NCBI GenBank assembly: GCA_002753515.1 | Contig: PEAK01000001.1 | Span: 46,138-110,137 of the forward strand | Direction of reading: 5' to 3' | Source: Magnetococcales bacterium | GTDB lineage: Bacteria > Pseudomonadota > Magnetococcia > Magnetococcales > UBA8363 | DNA length: 64,000 bases | Shown: piece after piece, positions 40,219 to 48,982 of the stretch | Numbering within the stretch: position 1 is the stretch's first letter | How the letters are laid out: each line of letters begins with the position of its first letter | Made by a program: the position numbers and the translations under genes | Notes under the pieces: generated by a model | Database searches by the model: none | Told to the model about the DNA's origin: nothing | What the model saw: the letters and a program-made list of their open reading frames with translations, nothing else

Positions 40219-41037
40219 CTATAGATGTTGCCGGTTTTTCTCTTTTTGTTGCAAGTTTTGCAGATCACTGACGGTGGCACCATCCATGCTGCGCATGTAA
40301 ACCAGGACAGGTACCTGACCCCTGTTTTTCACGACCACCTCATCTCCCTGTCGTGGCTCACGCAAGGTCGCAAACCCGATGCCGTCGATGGTGAACAGAC
40401 GTACCGTTTCCCCGGAAAGACCACCGGCATAATGGACGACCTCCAGCGAGGCGGCCTGTACCGATTCAAATTGCAGCAAAACCGGATCTTTGCCACCACT
40501 GTTCAAGGAGAGGCGGGTTGCAGCCCCGGGTGGGACGACAAAGCGATTATCCCAATTGACGCGGGCCTCAGCTTGGTTGAACTGGACGTCCTGGATGGCC
40601 AGCCGTGGTGATGAGGAGAAGGGAGCCAAACCGTGTCGCACCAAGTCATGGCCGGATGTTCGGATTAATCCGAGTACCAGGAACACCATGACGACACCGC
40701 CGACAAAGGAAAACGGTTGCAGCACCAGACTACGTGGCGAAACAAACCAAGTCCAGGCCCGGTTCAACAAGGTTTTCGGCAACCGACTCCGCCTCTTGTT
40801 GGCTACCATGGCGGCTACGGCAACGCTTGTGAGATCGCAATTTGGAACAGTTTTCTGTTCCTCGTGCAAAGCTTCTTGAAGGCGCAATTCCAAAGCTAAA
40901 AGTTGCCCCATTTCCTGTAACGCTTCGGGTTGGGTCACGGCCAGGTGGTACAGGCGACGCATCTCAGCCCGGTCCAGGTTGGCCTCAAGACCGCGACTCA
41001 GCAGTTCCTGGTCGTGTTCGTTCATTGTGGGCGCCAT
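40219..41037 (-). CDS. Single-pass membrane protein, probable anti-sigma factor
   Basis: A 272-residue protein with a helical cytosolic N-terminus (about 1-80), one membrane segment (FVGGVVMVFLVLGLI, about 110-125) and a beta-rich periplasmic domain of about 140 residues. This topology, together with its place 91 bases after an ECF sigma gene on the same strand, fits an anti-sigma factor. The usual zinc motif (HxxxCxxC) of ZAS anti-sigma factors is absent, so it would belong to a different class. The ATG at 41037 follows GAGG by 6 bases. Function is inferred mainly from context. Confidence 0.6.
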   Translation of the reverse strand: MAPTMNEHDQELLSRGLEANLDRAEMRRLYHLAVTQPEALQEMGQLLALELRLQEALHEEQKTVPNCDLTSVAVAAMVANKRRSRLPKTLLNRAWTWFVSPRSLVLQPFSFVGGVVMVFLVLGLIRTSGHDLVRHGLAPFSSSPRLAIQDVQFNQAEARVNWDNRFVVPPGAATRLSLNSGGKDPVLLQFESVQAASLEVVHYAGGLSGETVRLFTIDGIGFATLREPRQGDEVVVKNRGQVPVLVYMRSMDGATVSDLQNLQQKEKNRQHL

Positions 41038-41128
41038 GGCCATCCTCGAATGTTGGGAATTTACTTACTATCCATGGGTAACTTACAAACGCAAATGGTT
41101 CCCCAAAAAAGGCATTTTTCTGGAGTTC

Positions 41129-41725
41129 TTATTTTTCATCCAGGGTGAAAAGTTCCCCGTGCCCATCGTCAATGAAACCTGAGCGCAAGGCTTTTCGGGC
41201 GCGAAACACCCGGGTTTTGACCGTGGCTTCCGGGAGCTTTAACAGTTTGGCTGCTTCGCGATAGCTCAATCCTTCCAGGCACACCAAAACCAGGGATTCT
41301 CGCAACTCCTGGGACAGGTATCGTTCGATACCTTCTTTCAGAGCGGCAATCCGGTCTTGTCTTTGACAAGCATCGTGGGGGCTATCCCCTTCATCGGCCA
41401 CTTCGGTTAAATCATATTCGTCCGCAACGGCAAAACGAAACGAAGAGGAACGGTTAATGTGGTTGAGTACGAGATTGCGGGCTATTCCCAAGACCCAGGT
41501 GGAAAACATGGAATCGCCGCGAAAATGGGGCAAGCTGCGAAAAACTTCGAGGAATGTCTCTTGCGAGAGATCCTGGGCATCCTCATGGGTGAGCGAATGA
41601 CGCAGGATGAAGCGAAACACCCGCTGTTCAAGTTGTACTGAAAGTTTGGAGAAAGCACGCACATCACCGTTTTTCGCGGCTTCCACATCTTTCAGATCGA
41701 GATCCAAACTTTTACTGATGGTCAC
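41129..41725 (-). CDS. ECF-family RNA polymerase sigma factor
   Basis: A 198-residue sigma factor with region 2 at about 22-90 (DAQDLSQETFLEVFRSL, FSTWVLGIARNLVLNHI) and region 4 at about 128-180 (ESLVLVCLEGLSYREAAKLL, then LPEATVKTRVFRARKAL, the -35-binding helix-turn-helix). There is no region 1 or 3. It starts with GTG at 41725 immediately after the stop of the upstream exported-protein gene, which suggests coupled translation. Target promoters are unknown. Confidence 0.92.
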   Translation of the reverse strand: MTISKSLDLDLKDVEAAKNGDVRAFSKLSVQLEQRVFRFILRHSLTHEDAQDLSQETFLEVFRSLPHFRGDSMFSTWVLGIARNLVLNHINRSSSFRFAVADEYDLTEVADEGDSPHDACQRQDRIAALKEGIERYLSQELRESLVLVCLEGLSYREAAKLLKLPEATVKTRVFRARKALRSGFIDDGHGELFTLDEK

Positions 41726-42091
41726 TTAGGAGGGTCCGACCGCGCAAGAAATGTGCGACGAATTACCTGTCACAACGGCTTGTCCTGTGGCAGAGACCTG
41801 AAAGCGACATTCCGCCTTCCATCCCGGACGGCTGTTTTGGGAGACGGGCACGTAATCGGTGACCACCAGGAGGGAGGCAACGGTGCGTCCGTTCTTCAGG
41901 CAATCGTCGCAACATACCCGTTGTCCCGGCGGGATATCCACCTGAAAGGCGGTACTGTCGAGCGATTGGCTGTGAAGTTGAATATTGGTACCATTGATCA
42001 GGCAGAACGCGTTTGCCACAACAGGGTTGCACGCAACGATTCCCATCAGAACCACAACGCCACATAAAATTCTATTTATAGTCATAATCAC
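41726..42091 (-). CDS. Small Cys-rich exported protein upstream of an ECF sigma factor
   Basis: A 121-residue protein I do not recognise. The N-terminus is a signal peptide (ILCGVVVLMGIVAC). It could be cut after VVANA, or be lipidated at the Cys of IVAC. The mature part has six further Cys (FCLING, RVCCDDC, ECRF, ISC), consistent with disulfides or metal binding. The start is GTG 42091 or ATG 42085. A perfect hairpin ACTCTTT/AAAGAGT lies at 42093-42110 just upstream. Its position as first gene before sigma and anti-sigma suggests a target or sensor role. Confidence 0.65.
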   Translation of the reverse strand: MIMTINRILCGVVVLMGIVACNPVVANAFCLINGTNIQLHSQSLDSTAFQVDIPPGQRVCCDDCLKNGRTVASLLVVTDYVPVSQNSRPGWKAECRFQVSATGQAVVTGNSSHISCAVGPS

Positions 42092-42331
42092 ACTCTTTTA
42101 TTAAAGAGTCCCGGTCACACTATGGCAGCCATTATACCCCATCAGGCCAGGGAATCACAGCCTATCAAACGTAGGTGGCATTGGGAGGCAAAAAAGTTTC
42201 CAAAAAAAAGCTTGATGGCAAACATGGAGATGAACTGGATAATAAAACCTTCCAACGATAGCCAATTTCTGTGTTAGACTGGTGGGTGCTTTTTTCCCAT
42301 CCACTTTTAACGACTATAAATGGGGGAAACT

Positions 42332-42715
42332 ATGAAAATAAATTCTGTTTTGTTTTACAGTCTGATAGGGATTGCGGTACTGGCGGTTTCTGATGTGCGG
42401 GCTGACTTGGTTGATGAGGGGGAGGTGGTGTTTAAAAAATGCGCTACCTGTCACAATATTACCGACGATGGAACCAAAAAATCTGGGCCGAATCTGGGTG
42501 GCGTCATGGGGCGAAAGGCTGGAACTCTGAAAGGATTCGCTTTTTCGCCCGCCATGACTGCAAGCAAACTGATCTGGAACCGGGAAACGCTGGATCGCTT
42601 CCTCGCCCAGCCGACGACTGTGGTGCCATCCTCCAAAATGGTGTTTCCTGGTCTGAAAGGGGCGCATGATCGTGATGCCGTGATCACCTTTCTGGAGGCA
42701 CAGTCGGAATCATGA
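42332..42715 (+). CDS. Class I c-type cytochrome, exported
   Basis: A 127-residue periplasmic electron carrier of the cytochrome c2/c-550 type. The signal peptide (FYSLIGIAVLAVSDVRA) precedes the mature domain. Heme is bound at CATCH (about residue 40); the second axial Met is in the C-terminal SSKMVFPGLK. SGPNLGGVMGRKAGTLKGF is typical of the family. A GGGGGA ribosome site precedes the ATG. No oxidase or dehydrogenase gene is adjacent, so its redox partners are not visible. Confidence 0.92.
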   Translation: MKINSVLFYSLIGIAVLAVSDVRADLVDEGEVVFKKCATCHNITDDGTKKSGPNLGGVMGRKAGTLKGFAFSPAMTASKLIWNRETLDRFLAQPTTVVPSSKMVFPGLKGAHDRDAVITFLEAQSES

Positions 42716-42821
42716 CAGAATCGCGGTTAAGCTTGCGTCCGTTGCTGTTGTTGGACTGGAATGATAAATTCCTGGGCAAGGGACGTGGAGTTCGGCGTTC
42801 GTTCATTTTTAGGAGGGGCTT

Positions 42822-42998
42822 GTGAATCGATTTGTTCGTACCGTGTTGCTCCTCCTGCTATCCATTGTCTTGTTGACGGGTTGTGGGCACAGAGGGAATC
42901 TCTACTTGAAGTCTGACCAACCTGACAAAGCAGCCGGGGGTACCGGCTCTGCAAATTCGCCACAACAAACCCCGGCACAAGATTCGGCTCACCCATAA
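42822..42998 (+). CDS. lptM: LptM-like small lipoprotein
   Basis: A 58-residue lipoprotein starting with GTG after a strong AGGAGGGG site. A hydrophobic signal (VLLLLLSIVLL) leads to the lipobox LTGC, and the mature end begins CGHRGNLYLK, a variant of the GCGxKGPLYLP motif of LptM (YifL). LptM assists assembly of the LPS translocon LptD. Its place directly before lysA is the classic location. The rest is a Gln/Pro/Ala-rich tail. Confidence 0.8.
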   Translation: MNRFVRTVLLLLLSIVLLTGCGHRGNLYLKSDQPDKAAGGTGSANSPQQTPAQDSAHP

Positions 42999-43033
42999 AG
43001 CCTGTTCTTGCGGCTGACCTCGGATCGGCTACC

Positions 43034-44290
43034 ATGGATCATTTTCATTATCTGGATGACCGCCTCCATTGTGAAGAGGTTCCCCTGGATCACATCGCCC
43101 AAGCTGTGGGAACTCCGTTCTACTGCTATTCCGAGAGAACTTTGCGCCATCATCTGCGGGTGTTTCAGCAGGCTTTTGCTAAAACGCCGCACCTGATTTG
43201 CTACTCTGTCAAGGCCAACAGCAATTTGGCTGTCCTGGATGTCTTGGCCCGGGATGGCGCCGGTTTTGATATCGTTTCGGGTGGTGAGTTGCAAAGGGTG
43301 CAGCGTATCGGTTGCCCTGGGAATAAAATTGTTTTTTCCGGTGTCGGAAAAACCAGGGAAGAGATTCGCCAAGCCCTGAACCATGGCATTTTAATGTTCA
43401 ATGTGGAAAGTCGCTCAGAGCTGTACCGGATCGATTCCTTGGCGGGTGAATTGGGGGTTAAAGCACCGGTGGCCTTGCGCATCAATCCCGATGTCGATCC
43501 CAAAACGCATCCACACATTTCCACAGGATTGAAACGCAATAAATTTGGCATCGCCTTCCCCAATGCCCTGGCTCTCTACCAGGATGCATCGCGATTGCCA
43601 CACATCCAGATCAAAGGATTGGACTGCCATATCGGCTCGCAGTTGACGACCCTTTCCCCGTTCGTTGATGCCCTGAAACGGATTGTAACCCTAGTGAGTG
43701 CTTTAAAACGCGATGGGATCGCCTTGAGCTATCTGGATCTTGGCGGCGGCCTGGGAATACCTTACGATCAATCATTAACACCGCCCTTGCCCGATCATTA
43801 TGCCAACGCCCTGATGGACGAATTGTCGGGTTTCAATCTGACGCTGATTCTGGAACCGGGTCGCGTTATCGTCGGCAATGCGGGTGTCTTGGTAACCCGG
43901 GTTGAATACATCAAGGAAAATGAAGACAAACGTTTCGTGATCACCGATGCCGGGATGAACGACTTGTTACGCCCAGCGTTGTACGATGCCTACCACGGTA
44001 TCCAACCGGTGGTACGTCGTTTTGGCAGAGAGGAGGAAGTCATGGATGTGGTGGGTCCCATCTGCGAATCGGGTGATTATTTCGCTCGGGACCGCCTGCT
44101 TCCAGCGTTTCTCGAAGGGGAATTGTTGGCTGTACGTTCCGCCGGGGCCTACGGCTTCGTCATGAGCGGAAATTATAATACCCGACCAAAAGTGGCAGAG
44201 GTAATGGTTCGGGGTGATCGGTTTGCCGTAGTGCGTCGTCGGGAGACAGTGGAGGAGATCCTTCACCACGAATCTCTTTTTCGTCCGTAG
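43034..44290 (+). CDS. lysA: Diaminopimelate decarboxylase
   Basis: A 418-residue fold-III PLP enzyme that makes lysine in the last step of the DAP pathway. The PLP lysine is in CYSVKANSNLAVL (about 58). GLDCHIGSQLT and the glycine-rich LGGGLGIPY follow. The C-terminal active-site Cys is in PICESGDYF, and the Tyr in SAGAYGFVMSGNYN. It lies 35 bases after the LptM-like gene. Identification is firm. Confidence 0.96.
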   Translation: MDHFHYLDDRLHCEEVPLDHIAQAVGTPFYCYSERTLRHHLRVFQQAFAKTPHLICYSVKANSNLAVLDVLARDGAGFDIVSGGELQRVQRIGCPGNKIVFSGVGKTREEIRQALNHGILMFNVESRSELYRIDSLAGELGVKAPVALRINPDVDPKTHPHISTGLKRNKFGIAFPNALALYQDASRLPHIQIKGLDCHIGSQLTTLSPFVDALKRIVTLVSALKRDGIALSYLDLGGGLGIPYDQSLTPPLPDHYANALMDELSGFNLTLILEPGRVIVGNAGVLVTRVEYIKENEDKRFVITDAGMNDLLRPALYDAYHGIQPVVRRFGREEEVMDVVGPICESGDYFARDRLLPAFLEGELLAVRSAGAYGFVMSGNYNTRPKVAEVMVRGDRFAVVRRRETVEEILHHESLFRP

Positions 44291-44377
44291 CCTTGAGCCC
44301 CTGCCGTGTGGCCTGTGTGATGCCGGGGATAACGGCACGGGTAACCGGGCTCATCAAGCCAAGAAAGATACCATTCC

Positions 44378-45472
44378 ATGCGCTTTATCGATCTGCAGAC
44401 CCAGTACGAAAACTACAAGGGGGAAATGGACAGGGCCATCGCTGAGGTTCTTGCCAGCAGTCAGTTCATCAATGGTCCCCAGGTTGGCCAGCTTGAGACC
44501 ACATTGGCGCGCTATGTGGGGGTGCGGGAGGCGGTGGGGTTTTCGTCTGGGACCAACAGCCTCTTGGCTGTACTCATGGCATGGTCTGTTGGACCGGGGG
44601 ATGAAGTGATTACGACCCCGTTTTCTTTTTTCGCCACCGCTGAGGTCATTGCCCTGTTGGGGGCCAAACCGGTGTTTTGCGATGTGGATGAAAACACCCT
44701 GAATTTGGATCCGCAGTTGGTGGAGGCGGCGATTACCGCCAAGACACGGGTGATCATGCCGGTGAGTATTTTTGGTCAATGCGCCAATCTGACCGCCTTA
44801 AACAGCATCGCTAAAAAACACGGACTGTTATGTTTTGAGGATGGCTGTCAATCCTTTGGTGCAACCCACCATGGTCGTCGTTCCTGTGGTCTGTCCAATG
44901 CCGGGGCGACATCTTTTTTTCCCGCCAAACCTTTGGGTTGTTATGGGGATGGGGGGATGGTGTTTACCGACGATCAGGACCTGGCCCAGTTGCTCAGGAG
45001 TATTCGTGAGCATGGGCAGAAGGTGCGTTATCGCCATGCCCGACTTGGGATGAATGGGCGTTTGGACACTTTGCAGGCCGCTGTGTTGTTGGTTAAATTC
45101 GCCCATTTCGAAAATGAAATCGCCAGTCGCCAACAAATCGCCCGATATTACCAGGATAATCTTCCGGCAGGCGTGCGTGGCCCGGTGATACTTCCAGAGA
45201 ACAGTAGCGTGTTTTCTCAATTCACCATTCGAGTCGCCGAACGGGATCGGGTGCAAACCGCTTTGCAACAGGCCGGAATTCCCACGGCTATTCACTATCC
45301 CATTCCTTTGCATCGACAACCCGCCCTCGAAGGTCTCGTGGATGATCAATCTTTGCCCGTGGCGAGCCGGGCGGCGGAAGAGGTGTTGTCCCTTCCCATG
45401 CACCCTTTCTTGACCCGGGAACAGCAGGATCAGATACTTGATGCACTGGCCAAGGCTGTGGCCCGTGCCTGA
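44378..45472 (+). CDS. DegT/DnrJ/EryC1-family PLP aminotransferase, second copy
   Basis: A 364-residue sugar-aminotransferase-family protein. It has MRFIDLQTQYENYKGEMD at the N-terminus, GTNSLLAVLMAW, FEDGCQSFGAT and the candidate PLP lysine in SFFPAKPLGCYGDGG. The sequence is closer to the classic nucleotide-sugar aminotransferases (WecE/PglE/WbpE type) than the copy at 23546. No other sugar-nucleotide gene is adjacent. It lies 87 bases after lysA. Confidence 0.86.
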   Translation: MRFIDLQTQYENYKGEMDRAIAEVLASSQFINGPQVGQLETTLARYVGVREAVGFSSGTNSLLAVLMAWSVGPGDEVITTPFSFFATAEVIALLGAKPVFCDVDENTLNLDPQLVEAAITAKTRVIMPVSIFGQCANLTALNSIAKKHGLLCFEDGCQSFGATHHGRRSCGLSNAGATSFFPAKPLGCYGDGGMVFTDDQDLAQLLRSIREHGQKVRYRHARLGMNGRLDTLQAAVLLVKFAHFENEIASRQQIARYYQDNLPAGVRGPVILPENSSVFSQFTIRVAERDRVQTALQQAGIPTAIHYPIPLHRQPALEGLVDDQSLPVASRAAEEVLSLPMHPFLTREQQDQILDALAKAVARA

Positions 45473-45490
45473 CGCCGGGAGAACGGGCCA

Positions 45491-45721
45491 ATGGAAGCTG
45501 GCGGCGGGTGTGGTGGAGGGGCTTGTTCGCATCAGGAGTGGCTGGAAACTCTGTACCTGGCTTTGATCAAGGTTCCCTGCGGTACCGGGGACCATACCGA
45601 TCTGTGCCGCATGCACAACAACGGTTTGCCCCCACTGGACAATGACCACTGCCATTGTCACGTTGGGGCAGTGCGTGCTGCTTTGGCGCGTTACCATGCC
45701 TGGAAAAAGGTTCGCATGTGA
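45491..45721 (+). CDS. Possible small Cys/His-rich protein
   Basis: A 76-codon frame starting ATG after GGGAGA at a good distance, 18 bases downstream of the aminotransferase stop. The product has five Cys and several His grouped as CGGGACSH, TDLCRMH and DNDHCHCH, suggesting metal binding. The opposite strand has a similarly long frame, and I recognise no family. It is listed because of its ribosome site and the clustered Cys/His residues. Confidence 0.4.
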   Translation: MEAGGGCGGGACSHQEWLETLYLALIKVPCGTGDHTDLCRMHNNGLPPLDNDHCHCHVGAVRAALARYHAWKKVRM

Positions 45722-45771
45722 TGGTGCGATCACACCTTGCCAACGTGTTTCCTGATAGCCCAGGGTTTGTT

Positions 45772-46515
45772 TTAAACGTCCGAAGGGGGACGCCACGCCA
45801 TCCAATCACGGGCGTTCAGATGTTGACCACGGACATCTTTGGCAAAGTCAGAGGCTAGATATAAAAAGACCCGTGCCACGTCTTGAGGTGTTGGCAGGGT
45901 GGCTGGATCTTCCCCCGGGTAAGCGGTGCGACGCATGGCGGTTCGGGTGGCACCGGGATTAACAGTGTTGCAACGAACCCCCTGTCGCGGGTTTTCGCTG
46001 GCCCAGGTTTCGGTCATGTTGGCCAGGGCCGCCTTGGATACGGCGTAGGCTCCCCAAAAAGCCCGACCTTGGAAGGCCACTGTCGAGACGACATTGATGA
46101 CCGAGGCGTTGGGACTTTTCTTCAACAGGGGCATCAATTCCCGGGTTAAAAAAAAGGGTGCCGTCACATTGACTCGCATCACCTGTTCCCAAAGGATAGT
46201 GTCATAATGATCCAATGGTGTCAGGGTTCCAAGAATGCCAGCATTGTTGACCAATGTATCCAGGTGCCCGAAACGTTCGTACAGCGCCTTGGCTACTTCT
46301 GGAACCCGATTAAGGCTGTTTTCCAAATCCAATGGGACGATGGTGGCCCGGCCACCCCCTTGCGTGATCCGGTCCGAGGTTTCTTCCAGTTTGCTTTGGG
46401 TACGTCCCAGGAGGATAACCCGGGCCCCTTCCCGGGCGAAGAGTTCGGCTACTGCTTGGCCAATTCCCGATCCCGATCCGGTGATCAAAGCTATCTTATC
46501 TTTTAAAATCATCAT
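45772..46515 (-). CDS. Short-chain dehydrogenase/reductase
   Basis: A 247-residue SDR oxidoreductase. The nucleotide motif ITGSGSGIGQAVAELFAREG is at the N-terminus. LVNNAGILG and the catalytic YAVSK with an upstream Ser are present. The RTQSKLEE segment after strand 2 favours NADPH. The ATG at 46515 overlaps the MFS stop by four bases and is preferred over the longer frame. The class (YciK-like or FabG-like) cannot be settled. Confidence 0.87.
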   Translation of the reverse strand: MMILKDKIALITGSGSGIGQAVAELFAREGARVILLGRTQSKLEETSDRITQGGGRATIVPLDLENSLNRVPEVAKALYERFGHLDTLVNNAGILGTLTPLDHYDTILWEQVMRVNVTAPFFLTRELMPLLKKSPNASVINVVSTVAFQGRAFWGAYAVSKAALANMTETWASENPRQGVRCNTVNPGATRTAMRRTAYPGEDPATLPTPQDVARVFLYLASDFAKDVRGQHLNARDWMAWRPPSDV

Positions 46516-47804
46516 GTAGTTCCTTTGTTGTGTTGACCATCCAATCGATCTACTTGACGCAGGGCGGGAAACAGGTAGGCCCACAAACCGGTGACGACAA
46601 TGGAGCCAATCCCCCCAAAGACGGCTGAGCCAACAATACCGAAATAACGCGCCGCAATGCCACTTTCAAACTCACCCAGTTCGTTGGAGGCGCTGATAAA
46701 AAGGCTGGACACCGCCGATACACGCCCACGCATGGCGTCTGGCGTCAAGATTTGTACCAGATTGTGGCGCACAAAGACGGAAATGGAATCCGCAGCTCCG
46801 GCAACCATCAGGGCTGCCATGGATAATCCTGTTTGACGCGACAAGGCAAAGACCAATGTTGCCAAACCAAAAAGAACAACGCTACCGAGCATCCAATGGC
46901 CAGCAAAATTTTGTATTGGTCGTACGGCCAATAACAGCGTCATGCCACCCGCCCCCAGCGCAAACATGGAACGCAACTGGCCAAATCCTTCGGGGCCGAT
47001 ATTCAGGATATCCTTGGCATATGCGGGTAACAATGCGGTCACTCCCCCCAACAGCACGGCAAACAGGTCGAGAGAAATGGCGCCAAAAACAATCTTATTA
47101 GCCCATAGGTGTGCCAGACCTTCACGAATCATCGTTAATCGGGCAGCGCCATTGTGTTGTGGTTTGCCTTGGACGGGCATTCTCAGGAGCCAGAGTGTGG
47201 CCATTGATGTCATGAAAAACAGTCCGCACGTTGCAGCCAGTGCCAGGGAAGGGGCATAGTCGCACAACATACCTCCCAACCAGGGACCGACAATCATGCC
47301 GAATTGTACCCCAAGGGTATTGAAGGCAATGGCCTTGGGCAGGACATCACGGGGCACCAGTGCAGGTGTCAAAGCCATTCTGGCGGGCATCTCAAAGGTT
47401 CGGGCGGTGCCGAAAAATCCAGAGATGAGAAAAATAAAAATAAGGGATGGCGCTGCCTGGAGCGACAAGTAGGTTAATCCGATTGCGCAAAACAGTTGCA
47501 ACACATTGCAGGAGAGAATAATTTTACGCCGATCATAACAATCGGCAGCAGTGCCGGCGAAAAGGGCGAGGGCAAACATGGGCAGGAATTGCGCAAGCCC
47601 CAGCATGCCGACAAGAAACATGCTTTCCTGTTCGTTGTATGTTTGGCGGGCGTTGGTGTAAACCAACCAGCCAACGGCCACGCTTTGAGCAAACGCCGCG
47701 ACATTTCCCAGGATTCGCCCTGCCCACAGGGCAACAAAAGCGGAGTGAGTGAAAACATCACCAAACGGAAGGACTGGATAGGTATGGGATTTCGTATGTG
47801 CCAT
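46512..47804 (-). CDS. Major facilitator superfamily transporter (EntS-like)
   Basis: A 430-residue MFS protein with about twelve hydrophobic segments. The loop 2-3 motif is present as GTAADCYDRRKIIL. The overall pattern (FVALWAGRILGNVAAFAQSV, then SLFISASNELGEFESGIAAR) resembles the EntS/DUF894 group of exporters. It is translationally coupled to the SDR gene downstream. The substrate is unknown. It is divergent from miaA with a short gap. Confidence 0.84.
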   Translation of the reverse strand: MAHTKSHTYPVLPFGDVFTHSAFVALWAGRILGNVAAFAQSVAVGWLVYTNARQTYNEQESMFLVGMLGLAQFLPMFALALFAGTAADCYDRRKIILSCNVLQLFCAIGLTYLSLQAAPSLIFIFLISGFFGTARTFEMPARMALTPALVPRDVLPKAIAFNTLGVQFGMIVGPWLGGMLCDYAPSLALAATCGLFFMTSMATLWLLRMPVQGKPQHNGAARLTMIREGLAHLWANKIVFGAISLDLFAVLLGGVTALLPAYAKDILNIGPEGFGQLRSMFALGAGGMTLLLAVRPIQNFAGHWMLGSVVLFGLATLVFALSRQTGLSMAALMVAGAADSISVFVRHNLVQILTPDAMRGRVSAVSSLFISASNELGEFESGIAARYFGIVGSAVFGGIGSIVVTGLWAYLFPALRQVDRLDGQHNKGTT

Positions 47805-47839
47805 TCGTGTCGTGATACCTTTGGCATTGAGGTTTGACC

Positions 47840-48781
47840 ATGCACTGCCCCAAACCCCGTGGTCCCGTTATATTTTTGATGGGTCCCACCGCCTCGGGCA
47901 AGAGTGCCCTGGGGTTGGATCTTGCGCACCGCTATGGCCTGGAGATTGTGAATGCCGATTCGGTACAGATCTACCGCAATCTTATCATTGGTGCTGCCAA
48001 ACCGACACCCAAAGAACAAGATGGTATCCGTCATCACCTATTGGATCGGGTTGCCCTCCCGGAAGTCTATTCCGCAGATCGCTACCGGGAAGAAGCTTGG
48101 GGAGTAATTGCGGAGTGTCATGCGCGCCGCCTGGTACCGTTGTTCGTCGGCGGGAGCGGCTTGTATTTTCGCGCTGTCGAGCAGGGATTGGCCACCATGC
48201 CCGCTATCGATCCCGCAATTCGGAGTGCCATTCGTGCCGAAGGGGAACAGGCGGGTTGGCCAGCTCTCCATGCCCGTCTGCAACGTTACGATCCCGAACT
48301 GGCCGAGCGTATTCCAGAGAACGATTCACAGCGTATTTGTCAGGGATTGGCAGTGGTCAGGGCTACTGGAATTCCTTTAAGCTCGTGGCAACAGAGACAA
48401 CCATCGCCCCCTCCCTTGCAGGTGCTTAAAATAATACTTCAATGTCCACGGGATGTGCTTTATCAAAGAATTGAATCCCGTTTTGACCAGATGCTCGACC
48501 AGGGATTGTTGGCGGAATGCGAAACACTCTGGCGGGCAGGGTATGATCGGCAACATCCGGCGATGAAAGCGGTGGGTTATCGACAATTGCTGGCTTTCCT
48601 GGATGGCAAGATGACTTTGGCGCAGGCGGTGTCCTGGGCCAAACAGGAATCCCGTCGTTATGCCAAGCGGCAAATCACCTGGTTTAAGCGGGAAGCCGGG
48701 GCAGTTGTCGTGGTGCCCTGGGATGATTCTCCGCAAGCGTTTGCCCAGGTGCAGTTTTTTTTGCGTCACAATCGGCTGTAG
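47840..48781 (+). CDS. miaA: tRNA dimethylallyltransferase
   Basis: A 313-residue enzyme that adds a dimethylallyl group to A37 of UNN-reading tRNAs. It shows the P-loop MGPTASGKSALGLDLAH, NADSVQIYR (catalytic Asp), and the C-terminal AVGYRQLLAFLDG and SRRYAKRQITWFK. ATG 47840 follows GAGG by 7 bases; the TTG at 47834 is less likely. Length is normal. Confidence 0.95.
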   Translation: MHCPKPRGPVIFLMGPTASGKSALGLDLAHRYGLEIVNADSVQIYRNLIIGAAKPTPKEQDGIRHHLLDRVALPEVYSADRYREEAWGVIAECHARRLVPLFVGGSGLYFRAVEQGLATMPAIDPAIRSAIRAEGEQAGWPALHARLQRYDPELAERIPENDSQRICQGLAVVRATGIPLSSWQQRQPSPPPLQVLKIILQCPRDVLYQRIESRFDQMLDQGLLAECETLWRAGYDRQHPAMKAVGYRQLLAFLDGKMTLAQAVSWAKQESRRYAKRQITWFKREAGAVVVVPWDDSPQAFAQVQFFLRHNRL

Positions 48782-48982
48782 TTTTATTCGTGCATGGTAC
48801 CAATCATAACGTTTTTTGCACGTGAACTTGATGCGATCGGAGGTATACTCTGAACGAGCGGTGTACCAATGGTCGGATCAGGGGGACTGGTCGACGAAAG
48901 ATGGCAATTTCCGAACCCACGTTGCCAGAACGTTGGTAAGGGATTTCTCAGGGTACTCCTTGGGTATGGAAGCGGAGGCGCT

